Source of the DNA: JANQNX01 sp965601665
Lineage (GTDB): Bacteria; Pseudomonadota; Gammaproteobacteria; Eutrophobiales; Eutrophobiaceae
Assembly (NCBI GenBank): GCA_965601665.1
Contig: OZ271833.1
Span: forward strand, 310,001 to 374,000
Reading direction: 5' to 3'
Length of the DNA stretch: 64,000 nucleotides
Of the stretch, positions 1 to 8,360 are shown one piece after another; position 1 is the stretch's first letter; the number at the start of each line of letters is the position of its first letter. The position numbers and the translations under genes are program-made. Under the pieces are notes generated by a model. It did no database searches and was not told the origin of the DNA. It saw only the letters and a program-made list of their open reading frames with translations.

Positions 1-410
1 TATTCAGGAATAAATACGATATATCTTGAAGGAATAGATAAGCGTGTGGTTAATCGTGCGCCTTTGCTGCCTATTGGGTCCTTGATGACCTGCACCAGGA
101 TTTCCTCGCCTTCCTTCAGAATGGATTCGATCGGTTGTGGTTGTTCCGGCTCCGGTATATCGGTGACGATCTCGTCCTGGTTATTAACGACGATATCCGA
201 CGTATGGAGAAAGCCCGTTCGTTCCAGGCCAATATCGATGAATGCGGCCTGCATGCCGGGAAGCACGCGCGAAACCCTGCCCTTGAAAATATTGCCAACC
301 AGACCCCGTTTCAGGGTACGCTCGATATATACCTCCTGCAGTACACCGTTTTCGACAACGGCGACCCGTGTCTCCTGCGGAGTGACGTTGATAAGAATTT
401 CTTCGCTCAT
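1..410 (-). CDS. rng: Ribonuclease G, N-terminal part (cut by window edge)
   Basis: The reverse strand encodes 136 codons starting MSEEILINVTPQETRVAV at 410 and running off the left edge. This is the N-terminus of the RNase E/G family, a Mg-dependent endoribonuclease acting in 16S rRNA 5' maturation and mRNA decay. The stretch GNIFKGRVSRVLPGMQAAF at about residues 39-57 followed by DIGLERTGFLH is the start of the S1 RNA-binding domain, and GSKGARLTT near residue 120 ends it. The start is aligned with known RNase G proteins, which lack the long C-terminal scaffold of RNase E; the missing remainder should be about 350 residues. It is divergent from glcD. Confidence 0.9.
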   Translation of the reverse strand, partial: MSEEILINVTPQETRVAVVENGVLQEVYIERTLKRGLVGNIFKGRVSRVLPGMQAAFIDIGLERTGFLHTSDIVVNNQDEIVTDIPEPEQPQPIESILKEGEEILVQVIKDPIGSKGARLTTRLSIPSRYIVFIPE

Positions 411-451
411 GGCCGGCTGTAGCTGGGTAATTGGTTTATGCCGAGTACGGA

Positions 452-471
452 TACAGTATATCGTTACTGTA
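452..471. promoter_or_regulatory. Inverted repeat in the rng/glcD divergent region
   Basis: TACAGTA and TACTGTA form perfect 7-base arms around a 6-base centre. It lies between two divergent genes, so it may be an operator for either rng or the glycolate oxidase genes. No regulator is encoded nearby and I do not recognise the motif. Confidence 0.3.
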
Positions 472-551
472 CGGTATTTGCCCAGCGCGGAAATAGTTGA
501 TTCTACGTCAATTACTGGCCGCAACCGCAGTTGCAGCATACACTAGGCAAC

Positions 552-1994
552 ATGAAATTTGATGGTTTACGTGCACTGGTTCCCGATTCGGCATTAATCC
601 TGGACGAGGAATCACGGCGCGTTTACGAATGCGATGGCCTGTCGGCACACCGCGCAATACCGGGATGCGTGGTTTTGCCGGAGACCATTGAGCAGGTTCA
701 GGCCGTATGCCGCTATTGCTTTGATAACGATATACCCGTAGTAGCACGAGGGGCAGGCACTGGTTTGTCGGGAGGAGCCATGCCGCACGAGAACGGTGTG
801 TTGTTGAGTCTGGCCAGATTCGACCAGATTCTTGAAATGGATGCCGAGGCCGGGTTGGCCCGGGTCCAGCCCGGGGTGCGCAACCTGGCCATTTCGGAAG
901 CTGCCGCACCATTTGGTCTTTATTATGCTCCCGATCCCTCGTCACAAATTGCCTGCACGATCGGCGGTAACGTGGCTGAAAATTCGGGTGGTGTCCACTG
1001 CCTTAAATACGGGTTGACGGTACACAATATCCTGCAGCTAAAGCTGGTTACCATCGAGGGAGAACTAATCACAATTGGCAGTCATGCGCTGGATAGTGCT
1101 GGTTATGACTTGTTGGCGTTAATGACCGGTTCCGAGGGCATGCTCGGTATCCTGGTCGAGGTCACAGTGAAACTGCTGGTAAAACCGTCGTTTAACAGGG
1201 TTATTCTGGCGGCATTCGATGATGTAGAAAAAGCCGGTAGTAGCGTGGCAGGCATTATTGCTGAGGGAATTATCCCGGCAGGCCTGGAGATGATGGACCG
1301 TGCCGGCATCAGGGCAGTAGAGGATTTTGTGCATGCCGGTTATCCGGTGGACGCCGAGGCGATCCTGCTGTGTGAAATTGATGGTACAGAGCAACAGGTA
1401 AGCAGTGAACTGGAAGAAGTTTCAGTGTTGTTAAAAAAGTATGGTGCTACCGAGGTTCGCGTTGCCAGGGATGATGCAGAATCCACCCTGTTCTGGGCAG
1501 GGAGAAAAGCGGCTTTTCCTGCGGTTGGCAGAATATCACCCGACTATTACTGCATGGATGGAACGATACCGCGCAAACATCTCGCTGAAGTGTTATCGGG
1601 AATTGGCGCCTTGTCTGAAAAGTACGGACTGGCGGTCGTCAATGTCTTTCATGCAGGTGATGGCAATCTGCATCCATTAATTTTGTACGACGTGGCAAAT
1701 GCGGGCGAGCTGGAGCGTGCTGAACAGTTTGGTAGCGAGATATTACAACTCTGTATCAGCAAGGGTGGCACGATTACCGGCGAACATGGCGTAGGCATAG
1801 AGAAGATCAACGAGATGTGTATCCAGTTCAACCAGGATGAATTAAACCAGTTTCACGCAGTCAAGGCGGTGTTTGATCAAAAAGGGCTATTGAACCCGGG
1901 CAAGGCTGTACCCACGTTAAATCGCTGTGCCGAGTTCGGTGCCATGCATGTGCATCGCGGTGAAGAGAAGTTTCCTGAACTGGAACGTTACTAG
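552..1994 (+). CDS. glcD: Glycolate oxidase, FAD-linked subunit GlcD
   Basis: A 480-residue flavoprotein that oxidises glycolate to glyoxylate, together with GlcE and GlcF, passing electrons to the respiratory chain. The FAD-binding type-4 (PCMH) fold is seen at about residues 40-215 with ARGAGTGLSGGA at 65-76; the C-terminal FAD-oxidase domain carries HAGDGNLHP near 370 and GEHGVG near 415. I start at ATG 552 (MKFDGLRALVPDS) because it fits GlcD proteins; an in-frame upstream start would add seven residues. glcE begins 17 bases after the stop, so glcDEF is one operon. No glcC-type regulator or glcG is present here. The operon salvages phosphoglycolate-derived glycolate or uses it as a carbon source. 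Confidence 0.93.
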   Translation: MKFDGLRALVPDSALILDEESRRVYECDGLSAHRAIPGCVVLPETIEQVQAVCRYCFDNDIPVVARGAGTGLSGGAMPHENGVLLSLARFDQILEMDAEAGLARVQPGVRNLAISEAAAPFGLYYAPDPSSQIACTIGGNVAENSGGVHCLKYGLTVHNILQLKLVTIEGELITIGSHALDSAGYDLLALMTGSEGMLGILVEVTVKLLVKPSFNRVILAAFDDVEKAGSSVAGIIAEGIIPAGLEMMDRAGIRAVEDFVHAGYPVDAEAILLCEIDGTEQQVSSELEEVSVLLKKYGATEVRVARDDAESTLFWAGRKAAFPAVGRISPDYYCMDGTIPRKHLAEVLSGIGALSEKYGLAVVNVFHAGDGNLHPLILYDVANAGELERAEQFGSEILQLCISKGGTITGEHGVGIEKINEMCIQFNQDELNQFHAVKAVFDQKGLLNPGKAVPTLNRCAEFGAMHVHRGEEKFPELERY

Positions 1995-2011
1995 CGTCAG
2001 TAAGACATCAC

Positions 2012-3070
2012 ATGCAAGCTATAACGGAACAGTTCGTCGACCAGATAACGCAAGCGACCGCTGCCGGTACTACAGTACGCATCGTCGGTGGCAACAGTAA
2101 GGCTTTTCTTGGCAACGTCAGTAACGGCTCCCCCCTTGAGACGACTGCTTATCATGGCATCATCAGCTACGAGCCAACGGAACTCTACATCACAGTCAGA
2201 TCCGGTACACCTGTCAGCGAGGTTGAACAGGTATTATTACAATCACGGCAAATGCTCGCTTTTGAACCACCCAGGCATTCCGAAAGAACAACGATTGGCG
2301 GCATCATTGCAAGTGGGCTGAGCGGACCACGTAGGCCTTACGCAGGTTCAGCAAGGGATTTTATTCTGGGTATTACCTGCCTTAATGGTCGAGGTCAGTT
2401 ATTACGTTTTGGTGGCCAGGTAATGAAAAATGTTGCCGGTTATGATCTTTCCCGCCTGCTAACAGGTTCATTTGGTACGCTTGGCGTAATCCTGGATGTG
2501 ACGTTGAAGGTGTTGCCAATACCTGAGCATGAGATAACCTGCAGCATGAAAATGTCATTACCGCAGGCGAGACAAAAGCTGATTGACATATCGCGCCAGG
2601 CCATTCCCGTCACCGCGGCAGCCTATGAAAATGAAACGCTTCGCATCAGGTTGTCCGGCAAGAAAGTACTACTGGATGAAACAACTGGCTTGCTAAACAT
2701 GCAAGTCGATCAGGATAGTCATTCCTTCTGGCAGCAACTTCGCGATCACAAACATGGTTTGTTTGAAACTGCACAGGACTGCTGGCGCTTGTCTTTACCT
2801 GTAACTGCCAACCCGGAGTTTAATGACGAAGCATTTATCCTTGACTGGGGTGGGGCACAATACTGGTTATCATCAGCGCGCAGCGCAGAAGCGATCTTCC
2901 AACAGGCGCAGGAACTGGGAGGCAGCGCAACGCTGTTTTGCAATAACTCGAAGCAACAGGCATGTTTCCAACCACTTGCTGCTGCCGTGCACAGGTTACA
3001 TGAAGGACTCAAACAGGCGTTTGACCCACAGCGGGTGTTAAATCCCGGAAAAATGTACGCGGGGTTATGA
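2012..3070 (+). CDS. glcE: Glycolate oxidase subunit GlcE
   Basis: A 352-residue second flavoprotein subunit of glycolate oxidase. It has the same PCMH-type FAD-binding fold as GlcD but is shorter: GGIIASGLSGPRRP near residue 97 and VMKNVAGYDLSRLLTGSFG near 138-156 are hallmarks of GlcE. The C-terminus ends FDPQRVLNPGKMY, as in the family. Start ATG 2012 gives a normal length. It sits between glcD and glcF with 17- and 7-base gaps, which indicates co-transcription and probably matched stoichiometry in the complex. Confidence 0.93.
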   Translation: MQAITEQFVDQITQATAAGTTVRIVGGNSKAFLGNVSNGSPLETTAYHGIISYEPTELYITVRSGTPVSEVEQVLLQSRQMLAFEPPRHSERTTIGGIIASGLSGPRRPYAGSARDFILGITCLNGRGQLLRFGGQVMKNVAGYDLSRLLTGSFGTLGVILDVTLKVLPIPEHEITCSMKMSLPQARQKLIDISRQAIPVTAAAYENETLRIRLSGKKVLLDETTGLLNMQVDQDSHSFWQQLRDHKHGLFETAQDCWRLSLPVTANPEFNDEAFILDWGGAQYWLSSARSAEAIFQQAQELGGSATLFCNNSKQQACFQPLAAAVHRLHEGLKQAFDPQRVLNPGKMYAGL

Positions 3071-3077
3071 ACTGAAC

Positions 3078-4313
3078 ATGCAGGCTGAACTCAAGGAATC
3101 AATCAGGAATACCGCCGCAGGCGCCGAGGCTGAACGCATACTGCGTGCCTGTGTCCATTGTGGTTTTTGTACGGCAACCTGTCCAACCTACCGGTTACTA
3201 GGTGACGAACTCGATGGACCGCGAGGCCGAATTTACCTGATTAAGTCCATGCTTGAGGGTAAGTCTGCCAGTGATAACACGCTGCAACATCTCGATAGAT
3301 GTCTTACCTGTCGTGCATGTGAAACGACATGTCCGTCGGGCGTAGAGTATGGTCGCTTGCTGGATGTGGGCAGGCATTATGCAGAACAGCAGGTTTCAAG
3401 GTCACTGTCCGATAGACTGTTTCGCGCATTGCTACTCGCTGTTTTGCCACATAGAAATCGATTTGCAGCGTTGCTGACAATAGGCAGGCTATTTCGACCA
3501 CTACTGCCTGCATCGTTGAAAAAAAAGGTGCCGGAAAAAGAGCGTGCAACAGTTTTTCCTCCGGCAAATAAGCACGTTCGCAAGGTCGTGTTACTGGAAG
3601 GCTGTGTTCAATCCTCGCTATCACCTTCAATTAATGCGGCTACCCGGGCTTTACTGGATCGGCTTGACATAGAAGTGGTCCATGTTAACGAAGAGCAATG
3701 CTGCGGTGCGCTCGGACACCACATGAACGCGACCGAACAGGCGTTGGCGTTTATGCGAGCCAATATTGATGCGATGAGTCCGCTACTGAATGAACCCGAT
3801 GTAGAGGCAATTGTGTCTACAGCCAGTGGCTGTGGCGTGCACCTTAAAGACTACGGTTATTATTTTCGTGAAGACCAGGATTATTTTGACAGGGCGCAGG
3901 CACTGTCTGTAAAAACCAGGGACATAGCGGAAGTTATTAATGACAGCGACCTAACGAATTTGCGCCTGAAGCCTACTGCATTGCGAGTTGCATTTCAAAG
4001 TCCCTGTACCTTGCAACACGGACAAAAATTAAATGGAGTGGTTGAAAAGATACTGCAACAACTGGGTGCAAAGTTAACCAGGGTAGAAAATGATTTTCTT
4101 TGTTGTGGCTCTGCTGGCGTCTATTCCTTGTTGCAAGCGTCCATTTCCGAACGCGTTAGGGAGGAAAAGCTGGTGACGCTGTTACAAGACACACCCGACG
4201 TAATCCTGACAGCGAACATTGGTTGTCTTACCCACCTCAACCAGTCAAGCCCGGTACCGGTCAGACACTGGGTTGACTATGTAGCCAGCAACCTGGAACC
4301 GATAAATGGTTAA
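3078..4313 (+). CDS. glcF: Glycolate oxidase iron-sulfur subunit GlcF
   Basis: A 411-residue iron-sulfur subunit that transfers electrons from the flavin subunits to the quinone pool at the membrane. Two [4Fe-4S] ferredoxin motifs are visible: C25/C28/C31 with C35, and C76/C79/C82 with C86. Two CCG-type heterodisulfide-reductase-like motifs follow, EEQCCGALGHH near residue 212 and NDFLCCGSAG near 341. All cysteines expected of the family are present. It is the last gene of glcDEF and faces the MlaA gene end to end. Confidence 0.93.
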   Translation: MQAELKESIRNTAAGAEAERILRACVHCGFCTATCPTYRLLGDELDGPRGRIYLIKSMLEGKSASDNTLQHLDRCLTCRACETTCPSGVEYGRLLDVGRHYAEQQVSRSLSDRLFRALLLAVLPHRNRFAALLTIGRLFRPLLPASLKKKVPEKERATVFPPANKHVRKVVLLEGCVQSSLSPSINAATRALLDRLDIEVVHVNEEQCCGALGHHMNATEQALAFMRANIDAMSPLLNEPDVEAIVSTASGCGVHLKDYGYYFREDQDYFDRAQALSVKTRDIAEVINDSDLTNLRLKPTALRVAFQSPCTLQHGQKLNGVVEKILQQLGAKLTRVENDFLCCGSAGVYSLLQASISERVREEKLVTLLQDTPDVILTANIGCLTHLNQSSPVPVRHWVDYVASNLEPING

Positions 4314-4323
4314 CAGTATGCAT

Positions 4324-4349
4324 TGCTCATCATTATTCAATGATGAGCA
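4324..4349. terminator. Hairpin at the glcF / mlaA convergent junction
   Basis: TGCTCATCATT and AATGATGAGCA are perfect 11-base arms around ATTC, overlapping the MlaA stop codon. The position between convergent genes fits a bidirectional terminator, but neither side has a clean U-run, so this is a weak call. Confidence 0.35.
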
Positions 4350-5103
4350 TATTCTCGTCTTCTTCTTCCAGGAAAAATTCGTCAAAATCCGAACTAGGCG
4401 GGTTGCCATCGTAAACGAGGAATTCACGCTGCTGTAGATACGCCTCTCGTGTGAACACGTAGGGATCGATAGCTGCCTGGTCACGAATGTTTGATGCTTC
4501 AAGAAGATTAGAGCGGGTGTTAACGATATTCAGGGCCGTTACCGGGAATAACACGATACTTGACGCATAAAACAGAGGGTTGGTCAAAATAGAGGATGGA
4601 ATATCTGTTGTATCACGTACCGTATTAGGGCCGAGCAGTGGCACGTAAAGATAAGAACCCCTGTCCACACCCCAGACGGCAAGTGTCTGACCAAAGTCCT
4701 CATTGTGAGCCGGCATATCGATGCCCGTAGAGACGTCAAACAAGCCACCAATACCCGCGGTTGAGTTGTAGAGAAATCGTAACGAGTCCTGTAGCCCCTG
4801 GTCCCATTTGCCCTGCAGGAAGTCATTTAGTATCACATTCAAGTAGGCCAGGTTATTAAAAAAATTGGTAACTGCTTTACGCACAGGTTCTGGTGTTACA
4901 TCAGTATACGCTTCGGCGACTGGCTTAATAACGGCTTTATCAAGTGATTCGGTAAAGTTGAAAGAAGCACGGTTAGCAGATTCAAAATTATCAGCAGTAG
5001 TGACATCATTGTTTGCCGTTGTGGTGGCACAGCCCTGTGCAAGAAGAAGTGTCGCTCCAATTAGCAGTATATTGGCGTATTTTACAATGAGGGTTACTGA
5101 CAT
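4333..5103 (-). CDS. mlaA: MlaA (VacJ) family outer-membrane lipoprotein
   Basis: A 256-residue lipoprotein of the MlaA/VacJ family, the outer-membrane component that removes mislocalised phospholipids from the outer leaflet. The start at 5103 gives a lipoprotein signal peptide with lipobox LAQGC (C25). Family motifs follow: the DNFESANRASFNFTESLD stretch, VRKAVTNFFNNL, and a GIDMPAHNEDFGQTLAVWG region. A start 16 codons earlier is possible but would spoil the signal peptide; a purine-rich AGAGAG precedes the chosen ATG. The gene lies 92 bases behind hpnM on the same strand, so it probably belongs to the hopanoid-associated operon. No mlaFEDB transporter genes are near. Confidence 0.88.
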   Translation of the reverse strand: MSVTLIVKYANILLIGATLLLAQGCATTTANNDVTTADNFESANRASFNFTESLDKAVIKPVAEAYTDVTPEPVRKAVTNFFNNLAYLNVILNDFLQGKWDQGLQDSLRFLYNSTAGIGGLFDVSTGIDMPAHNEDFGQTLAVWGVDRGSYLYVPLLGPNTVRDTTDIPSSILTNPLFYASSIVLFPVTALNIVNTRSNLLEASNIRDQAAIDPYVFTREAYLQQREFLVYDGNPPSSDFDEFFLEEEDENMLIIE

Positions 5104-5195
5104 GTTGTTTCTCTCTGACAGGCGGTTAAATTTTGTTTGAGATATTGACACAGCTTGCGACTGGAAACAATTTATAGTTGGACGTGAGCAGGATT

Positions 5196-5816
5196 TTAAT
5201 CTTGCTGTAATGCTGCTATTTTTGCTCGAATATCCTTAACCAGGCTGTCATAGCCTCTTTCGCGAATAACAGCACCGTATTCTGCTCTTTTCAGAGAGAG
5301 ATCATTGACGCCATTGGCGATAACGCTGATGATTTTCCACGTGTCGCCATAGCTTTGCACAATGTAATCCAGGGCCACGGTTTCTTCTCCCTCGGCCAGT
5401 AGTTCAGTTTTAACCAGGTTGCGCTGCTTTCTCAATCCTTCAACAGCGACAACGCTAAAACGATGGTTGCCATAACTGTCAAAACGGCTGGCGTAGGTTG
5501 CCCTGGTTAACTGCCTGAATAATTCAATAAACTCAGCTTGCGCCTGTTGATCCATTTCTTTCCAGTAGCGACCCAGAATCACCTTGCAGATTAGCGCCAC
5601 ATCAAAATTATCATTGATAACCGGTACAAGTTTGTCATAGCGCCCACTGAACCCCAGATCCTCTCCCTGTTTCATGTTTTCAAGCAGGGCGCTGTGTAAA
5701 CGGTCAACGGGCGAGGCTATTGCTACTTCATCCACGGCAAAGGCCGATCGCATCAGTAGCAATATTACTGCCAGTGCTGGCAGGATACGGCGGTGTGTAA
5801 ATCCTGTAAATGTCAT
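5196..5816 (-). CDS. hpnM: HpnM, hopanoid-associated MlaC-like periplasmic protein
   Basis: A 206-residue secreted protein of the MlaC/Ttg2D lipid-carrier family. A signal peptide is seen (residues 1-27, ending MRSAFA), followed by an MlaC domain with ILGRYWKEMDQQAQAEFIELFRQL (given here in pieces: ILGRYWKEM and FIELFRQL near residues 80-105) and DYIVQSYGDTWKI near 150. Because it lies with hpnH and hpnB, HpnM is the best name; MlaC-like in hopanoid clusters is known by that name. It starts 63 bases after the hpnB stop. It probably shuttles a lipid, perhaps a hopanoid, through the periplasm to the MlaA lipoprotein encoded next; that role is inference. Confidence 0.85.
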   Translation of the reverse strand: MTFTGFTHRRILPALAVILLLMRSAFAVDEVAIASPVDRLHSALLENMKQGEDLGFSGRYDKLVPVINDNFDVALICKVILGRYWKEMDQQAQAEFIELFRQLTRATYASRFDSYGNHRFSVVAVEGLRKQRNLVKTELLAEGEETVALDYIVQSYGDTWKIISVIANGVNDLSLKRAEYGAVIRERGYDSLVKDIRAKIAALQQD

Positions 5817-5879
5817 GTTCAGTACTTGCTATTTACGCAGTCTTGTAACTATTGAGTGTCAAAAATGAATAATGTTGCA

Positions 5880-6995
5880 TTATTTATAGGCACGGCCTTT
5901 CCAACTTGCTCCCTTGCCAAAGTAATGTTGAAAGGCAGAGTCCCAGGTCATGACCAGGTAAAGTATGCCCGCGAATGGCAGGCCCAGACTGTATGCAGGT
6001 GGCAACCCGTAATAGCGCAGGGTTGGCAGGTAGCAGATAACCTGCAGAAACAGCGTGATTATGCCGCAAACGAACACAGCAGGCTGACTACTTACCAACG
6101 CCAGCAAGGGCAGCATAAAGGCGGCGATCATAAGCAAGGTGCAAACAGCCAGTAACAAAGGTGAATAGAACAACTGGGTATAGGCCGTGCGTGTGACCAT
6201 TATCCAGATGGTTGCCAGGTCTTCGTAGCTGCGGATACTGTATACAGAATGGCTCAGCCCGGTCCATATGCGATTGCCCGCTTTTTTAACCTGACTGGCG
6301 AGACTGCAATCGTCAATCAAGGCATCCTTGATGCATGCAAAGCCGCCAAGATCTTCCAGTATGTCAGCTTGTAACCAGATGAAGCCGCCGGCTGCTGCAG
6401 CCATTCGATGTTGTTGCTGATTGGATAAATGGAACGGGTAGAGCAGCTTGAAGAAGAAAATAAAGGCAGGCATTAAAAACCTTTCCCATGTTGTTTCCAT
6501 TTTCAGGTGCGCCATTAGAGACAGCATTTGTAGCCTGTCGCTGGTTACCTTTTCAGCAACACTGGCTATCAGGCCGGGTTTGAGCATGATGTCAGCATCG
6601 AGCAGGATCAGGTTTGTTGTACTAACGTGTTTACTGCCCTGCTCGAGCGCCCAGAGTTTACCGCTCCAGCCATCAGGCAATGCCTGTCCGGGAATAATCG
6701 TAAGGTCGTCCAGTTGCACAGATAACGCTTTCTGTGCGGTACCATCGGTTGATTGGTCGTCAACGAGAACAACTTTCAGCCCATGGCCCTGTTGTTTGAG
6801 AGCGGTCAGTGTTTGCGCAATACTGTCTGCCTCGTTCCTGGCAGGAATCAGTACGGTAATATCGGATAAATCTACATCAGCAGATTCTGGACTGGCATCC
6901 AGCGTTTCTGTTGTTGCCCAGGGTCGCCACGGTAGTAGCAGTATTGCCAGCCAGATAAACAATCCTGGCAGGAACGCCAGGAGAGTTAATGTCAT
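5880..6995 (-). CDS. hpnB: HpnB, hopene-associated glycosyltransferase
   Basis: A 371-residue membrane-bound family-2 glycosyltransferase. Residues 1-22 form a membrane anchor; the GT-A fold follows with VLIPARNEADSI (about 49-60), VDDQSTDGT (about 77-85) and a DAD metal-binding motif in LILLDADIML near 130. About four membrane helices lie in the last 120 residues. This layout and its place next to hpnH match HpnB. The true sugar acceptor is not established, so substrate remains open. The start codon overlaps the hpnH stop by one base (TGATG), which implies translational coupling. Confidence 0.88.
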   Translation of the reverse strand: MTLTLLAFLPGLFIWLAILLLPWRPWATTETLDASPESADVDLSDITVLIPARNEADSIAQTLTALKQQGHGLKVVLVDDQSTDGTAQKALSVQLDDLTIIPGQALPDGWSGKLWALEQGSKHVSTTNLILLDADIMLKPGLIASVAEKVTSDRLQMLSLMAHLKMETTWERFLMPAFIFFFKLLYPFHLSNQQQHRMAAAAGGFIWLQADILEDLGGFACIKDALIDDCSLASQVKKAGNRIWTGLSHSVYSIRSYEDLATIWIMVTRTAYTQLFYSPLLLAVCTLLMIAAFMLPLLALVSSQPAVFVCGIITLFLQVICYLPTLRYYGLPPAYSLGLPFAGILYLVMTWDSAFQHYFGKGASWKGRAYK

Positions 6996-8134
6996 CAGGC
7001 TACTTGCTTGCTTTTATTGGTTCCGCAACTACGGCTGGTTTGGCTTCCTTGTCCTACAAGCGTCGGTCTGGAAACGGCATCATCATCATAAAGAACCGGT
7101 AATTCCGGTGCCATTTCGCCTTCTGTTCTTGGGCCTTTGAGGAATACCTTGAAGGCCTTTAAGGGAGAAGTAAATGTATCGTCAACCGCGGTTGCTTCAT
7201 AACCACAGTGGACCATACAGCTGGTGCATTTTGGATTTCGACCGGTGCCGTAGTTTTGCCATTCGGTTTCTTCCATCAGTGCCTTGAAGCTGGGCGCATA
7301 GCCTTCACCAACCAGCAGGTAACAGGGCTTTTGCCAGCCGAACACATTACGAGTCGGGTTGCCCCATGGCGTACACTGGTAAGTCTGGTTACCAGCGAGG
7401 AAATCCAGATACAGCGAGGACTGGTTAAAACGCCAGTTCTTGCCAACGCCAAGTTTAAAGATGTTCCTGAACAGTTGTTTACTTTCTTCCTTCTTCAGGA
7501 ACACATCCTGTTTAGGTGCACGTTCATAATTGTAGCCTGGCGATATCGTGACGCCTTCAACGCCAAGCTCCATTGCCATATCCATAAATTCTGATACTTC
7601 TTCTGCAGACTCACCCTGAAACAGCGTGCAATTGATGGTGACACGAAAGCCTTTTTGTATAGCCAGCTTGATCACGTTGATCGCCTTGTCGAACACGCCA
7701 TCCTGACAAACTGATGTGTCGTGGCGTTCACGATTGCCATCAAGATGTATTGAGAAGGTCAGATAAGGGGAGGGTGTATATTCATCAATATGCTTTTTCA
7801 GCAGAATGGCATTGGTGCAAAGATAAACAAATTTCTTACGCTCAATGAATCCATCAACGATTTGTCGCATTTCCTTATGAATCAGCGGCTCACCACCGGC
7901 AATAGACACAACCGGGGCCCCACATTCGTCGATCGCATTCATGCATTCATCATAGCTGAGTCGCTTGTCGAGGATTTCCTTGGGGTAATCAATTTTGCCA
8001 CAGCCAGCACAGGCCAGGTTGCATCGAAACAGTGGTTCAAGCATCAAAACCAGGGGATATTTTTCCTGGCGTCGCAGCTTTTTGCCGAGTATGTATTTCC
8101 CTACCCTGTATTGCTGAATAAGTGGTACACCCAT
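6995..8134 (-). CDS. hpnH: HpnH, radical SAM adenosylhopane synthase
   Basis: A 379-residue radical SAM enzyme. HpnH joins the 5'-deoxyadenosyl group to hopene, giving adenosylhopane, the first step to C35 extended hopanoids. The CxxxCxxC cluster motif is C38, C42, C45, and SIAGGEPLIHKEM near residue 99 is the GGE SAM-contact motif. I chose ATG 8134 because GGAG lies seven bases upstream. It leads a leftward operon hpnH-hpnB-hpnM-mlaA. Squalene-hopene cyclase and the squalene-making genes are not in this window. Confidence 0.92.
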   Translation of the reverse strand: MGVPLIQQYRVGKYILGKKLRRQEKYPLVLMLEPLFRCNLACAGCGKIDYPKEILDKRLSYDECMNAIDECGAPVVSIAGGEPLIHKEMRQIVDGFIERKKFVYLCTNAILLKKHIDEYTPSPYLTFSIHLDGNRERHDTSVCQDGVFDKAINVIKLAIQKGFRVTINCTLFQGESAEEVSEFMDMAMELGVEGVTISPGYNYERAPKQDVFLKKEESKQLFRNIFKLGVGKNWRFNQSSLYLDFLAGNQTYQCTPWGNPTRNVFGWQKPCYLLVGEGYAPSFKALMEETEWQNYGTGRNPKCTSCMVHCGYEATAVDDTFTSPLKAFKVFLKGPRTEGEMAPELPVLYDDDAVSRPTLVGQGSQTSRSCGTNKSKQVA

Positions 8135-8228
8135 TGATAACTCCAACTAATTGATTTTGAATTGATTTATGCCAAATATTAACCAGCTATTAAAGCATAT
8201 GCTGACGGTCTCGGCAAAATGTAGCGCG

Positions 8229-8234
8229 ATTATA
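8229..8234 (-). promoter_or_regulatory. -10 box for the hpnH operon
   Basis: A perfect TATAAT on the reverse strand, about 95 bases before the hpnH start. The -35 region is weak (CGAATA at 17-base spacing). It implies a 5' leader of about 85 bases for the hopanoid operon mRNA. Confidence 0.45.
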
Positions 8235-8307
8235 AACAAAAATTCGTGAAATATTCGTCATTTTTTTCCGTGCCTGTTGGCTGTCACAACACGGGAAATG
8301 TATTTTC

Positions 8308-8336
8308 TTGCAAGGCTTTACAGCACTATTCATAAT
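8308..8336 (+). promoter_or_regulatory. Sigma-70 promoter of dxs
   Basis: TTGCAA at 8308-8313 and CATAAT at 8331-8336 with a 17-base spacer. Predicted transcription start is near 8343, just before the chosen dxs ATG at 8361, which supports that start over in-frame starts further upstream. Confidence 0.5.
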
Positions 8337-8349
8337 GATAATCTTTTTT
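8331..8349 (+). promoter_or_regulatory. Fur-box-like sequence over the dxs promoter
   Basis: The 19 bases match the classical Fur consensus (GATAATGATAATCATTATC) at 15 of 19 positions, including an unbroken ATAATGATAATC. They overlap the -10 box and the predicted start of dxs transcription, where Fur binding would repress. This is sequence similarity only. Confidence 0.45.
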
Positions 8350-8360
8350 ACAGAATTGCA

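Noticed and set aside
46..546. 166-residue plus-strand ORF at the left edge
   Set aside because: The reverse strand gives a clear RNase G N-terminus, so this is a shadow.
4333..5816. A complete Mla phospholipid transport system
   Set aside because: Only MlaA and an MlaC-like protein are here; MlaF, E, D and B are missing and the neighbours are hopanoid genes.
6448..7140. 230-residue plus-strand ORF over hpnB
   Set aside because: It is antisense to the well-supported hpnB coding frame, has no family motif, and is rich in Ser/Arg as expected of a shadow frame.
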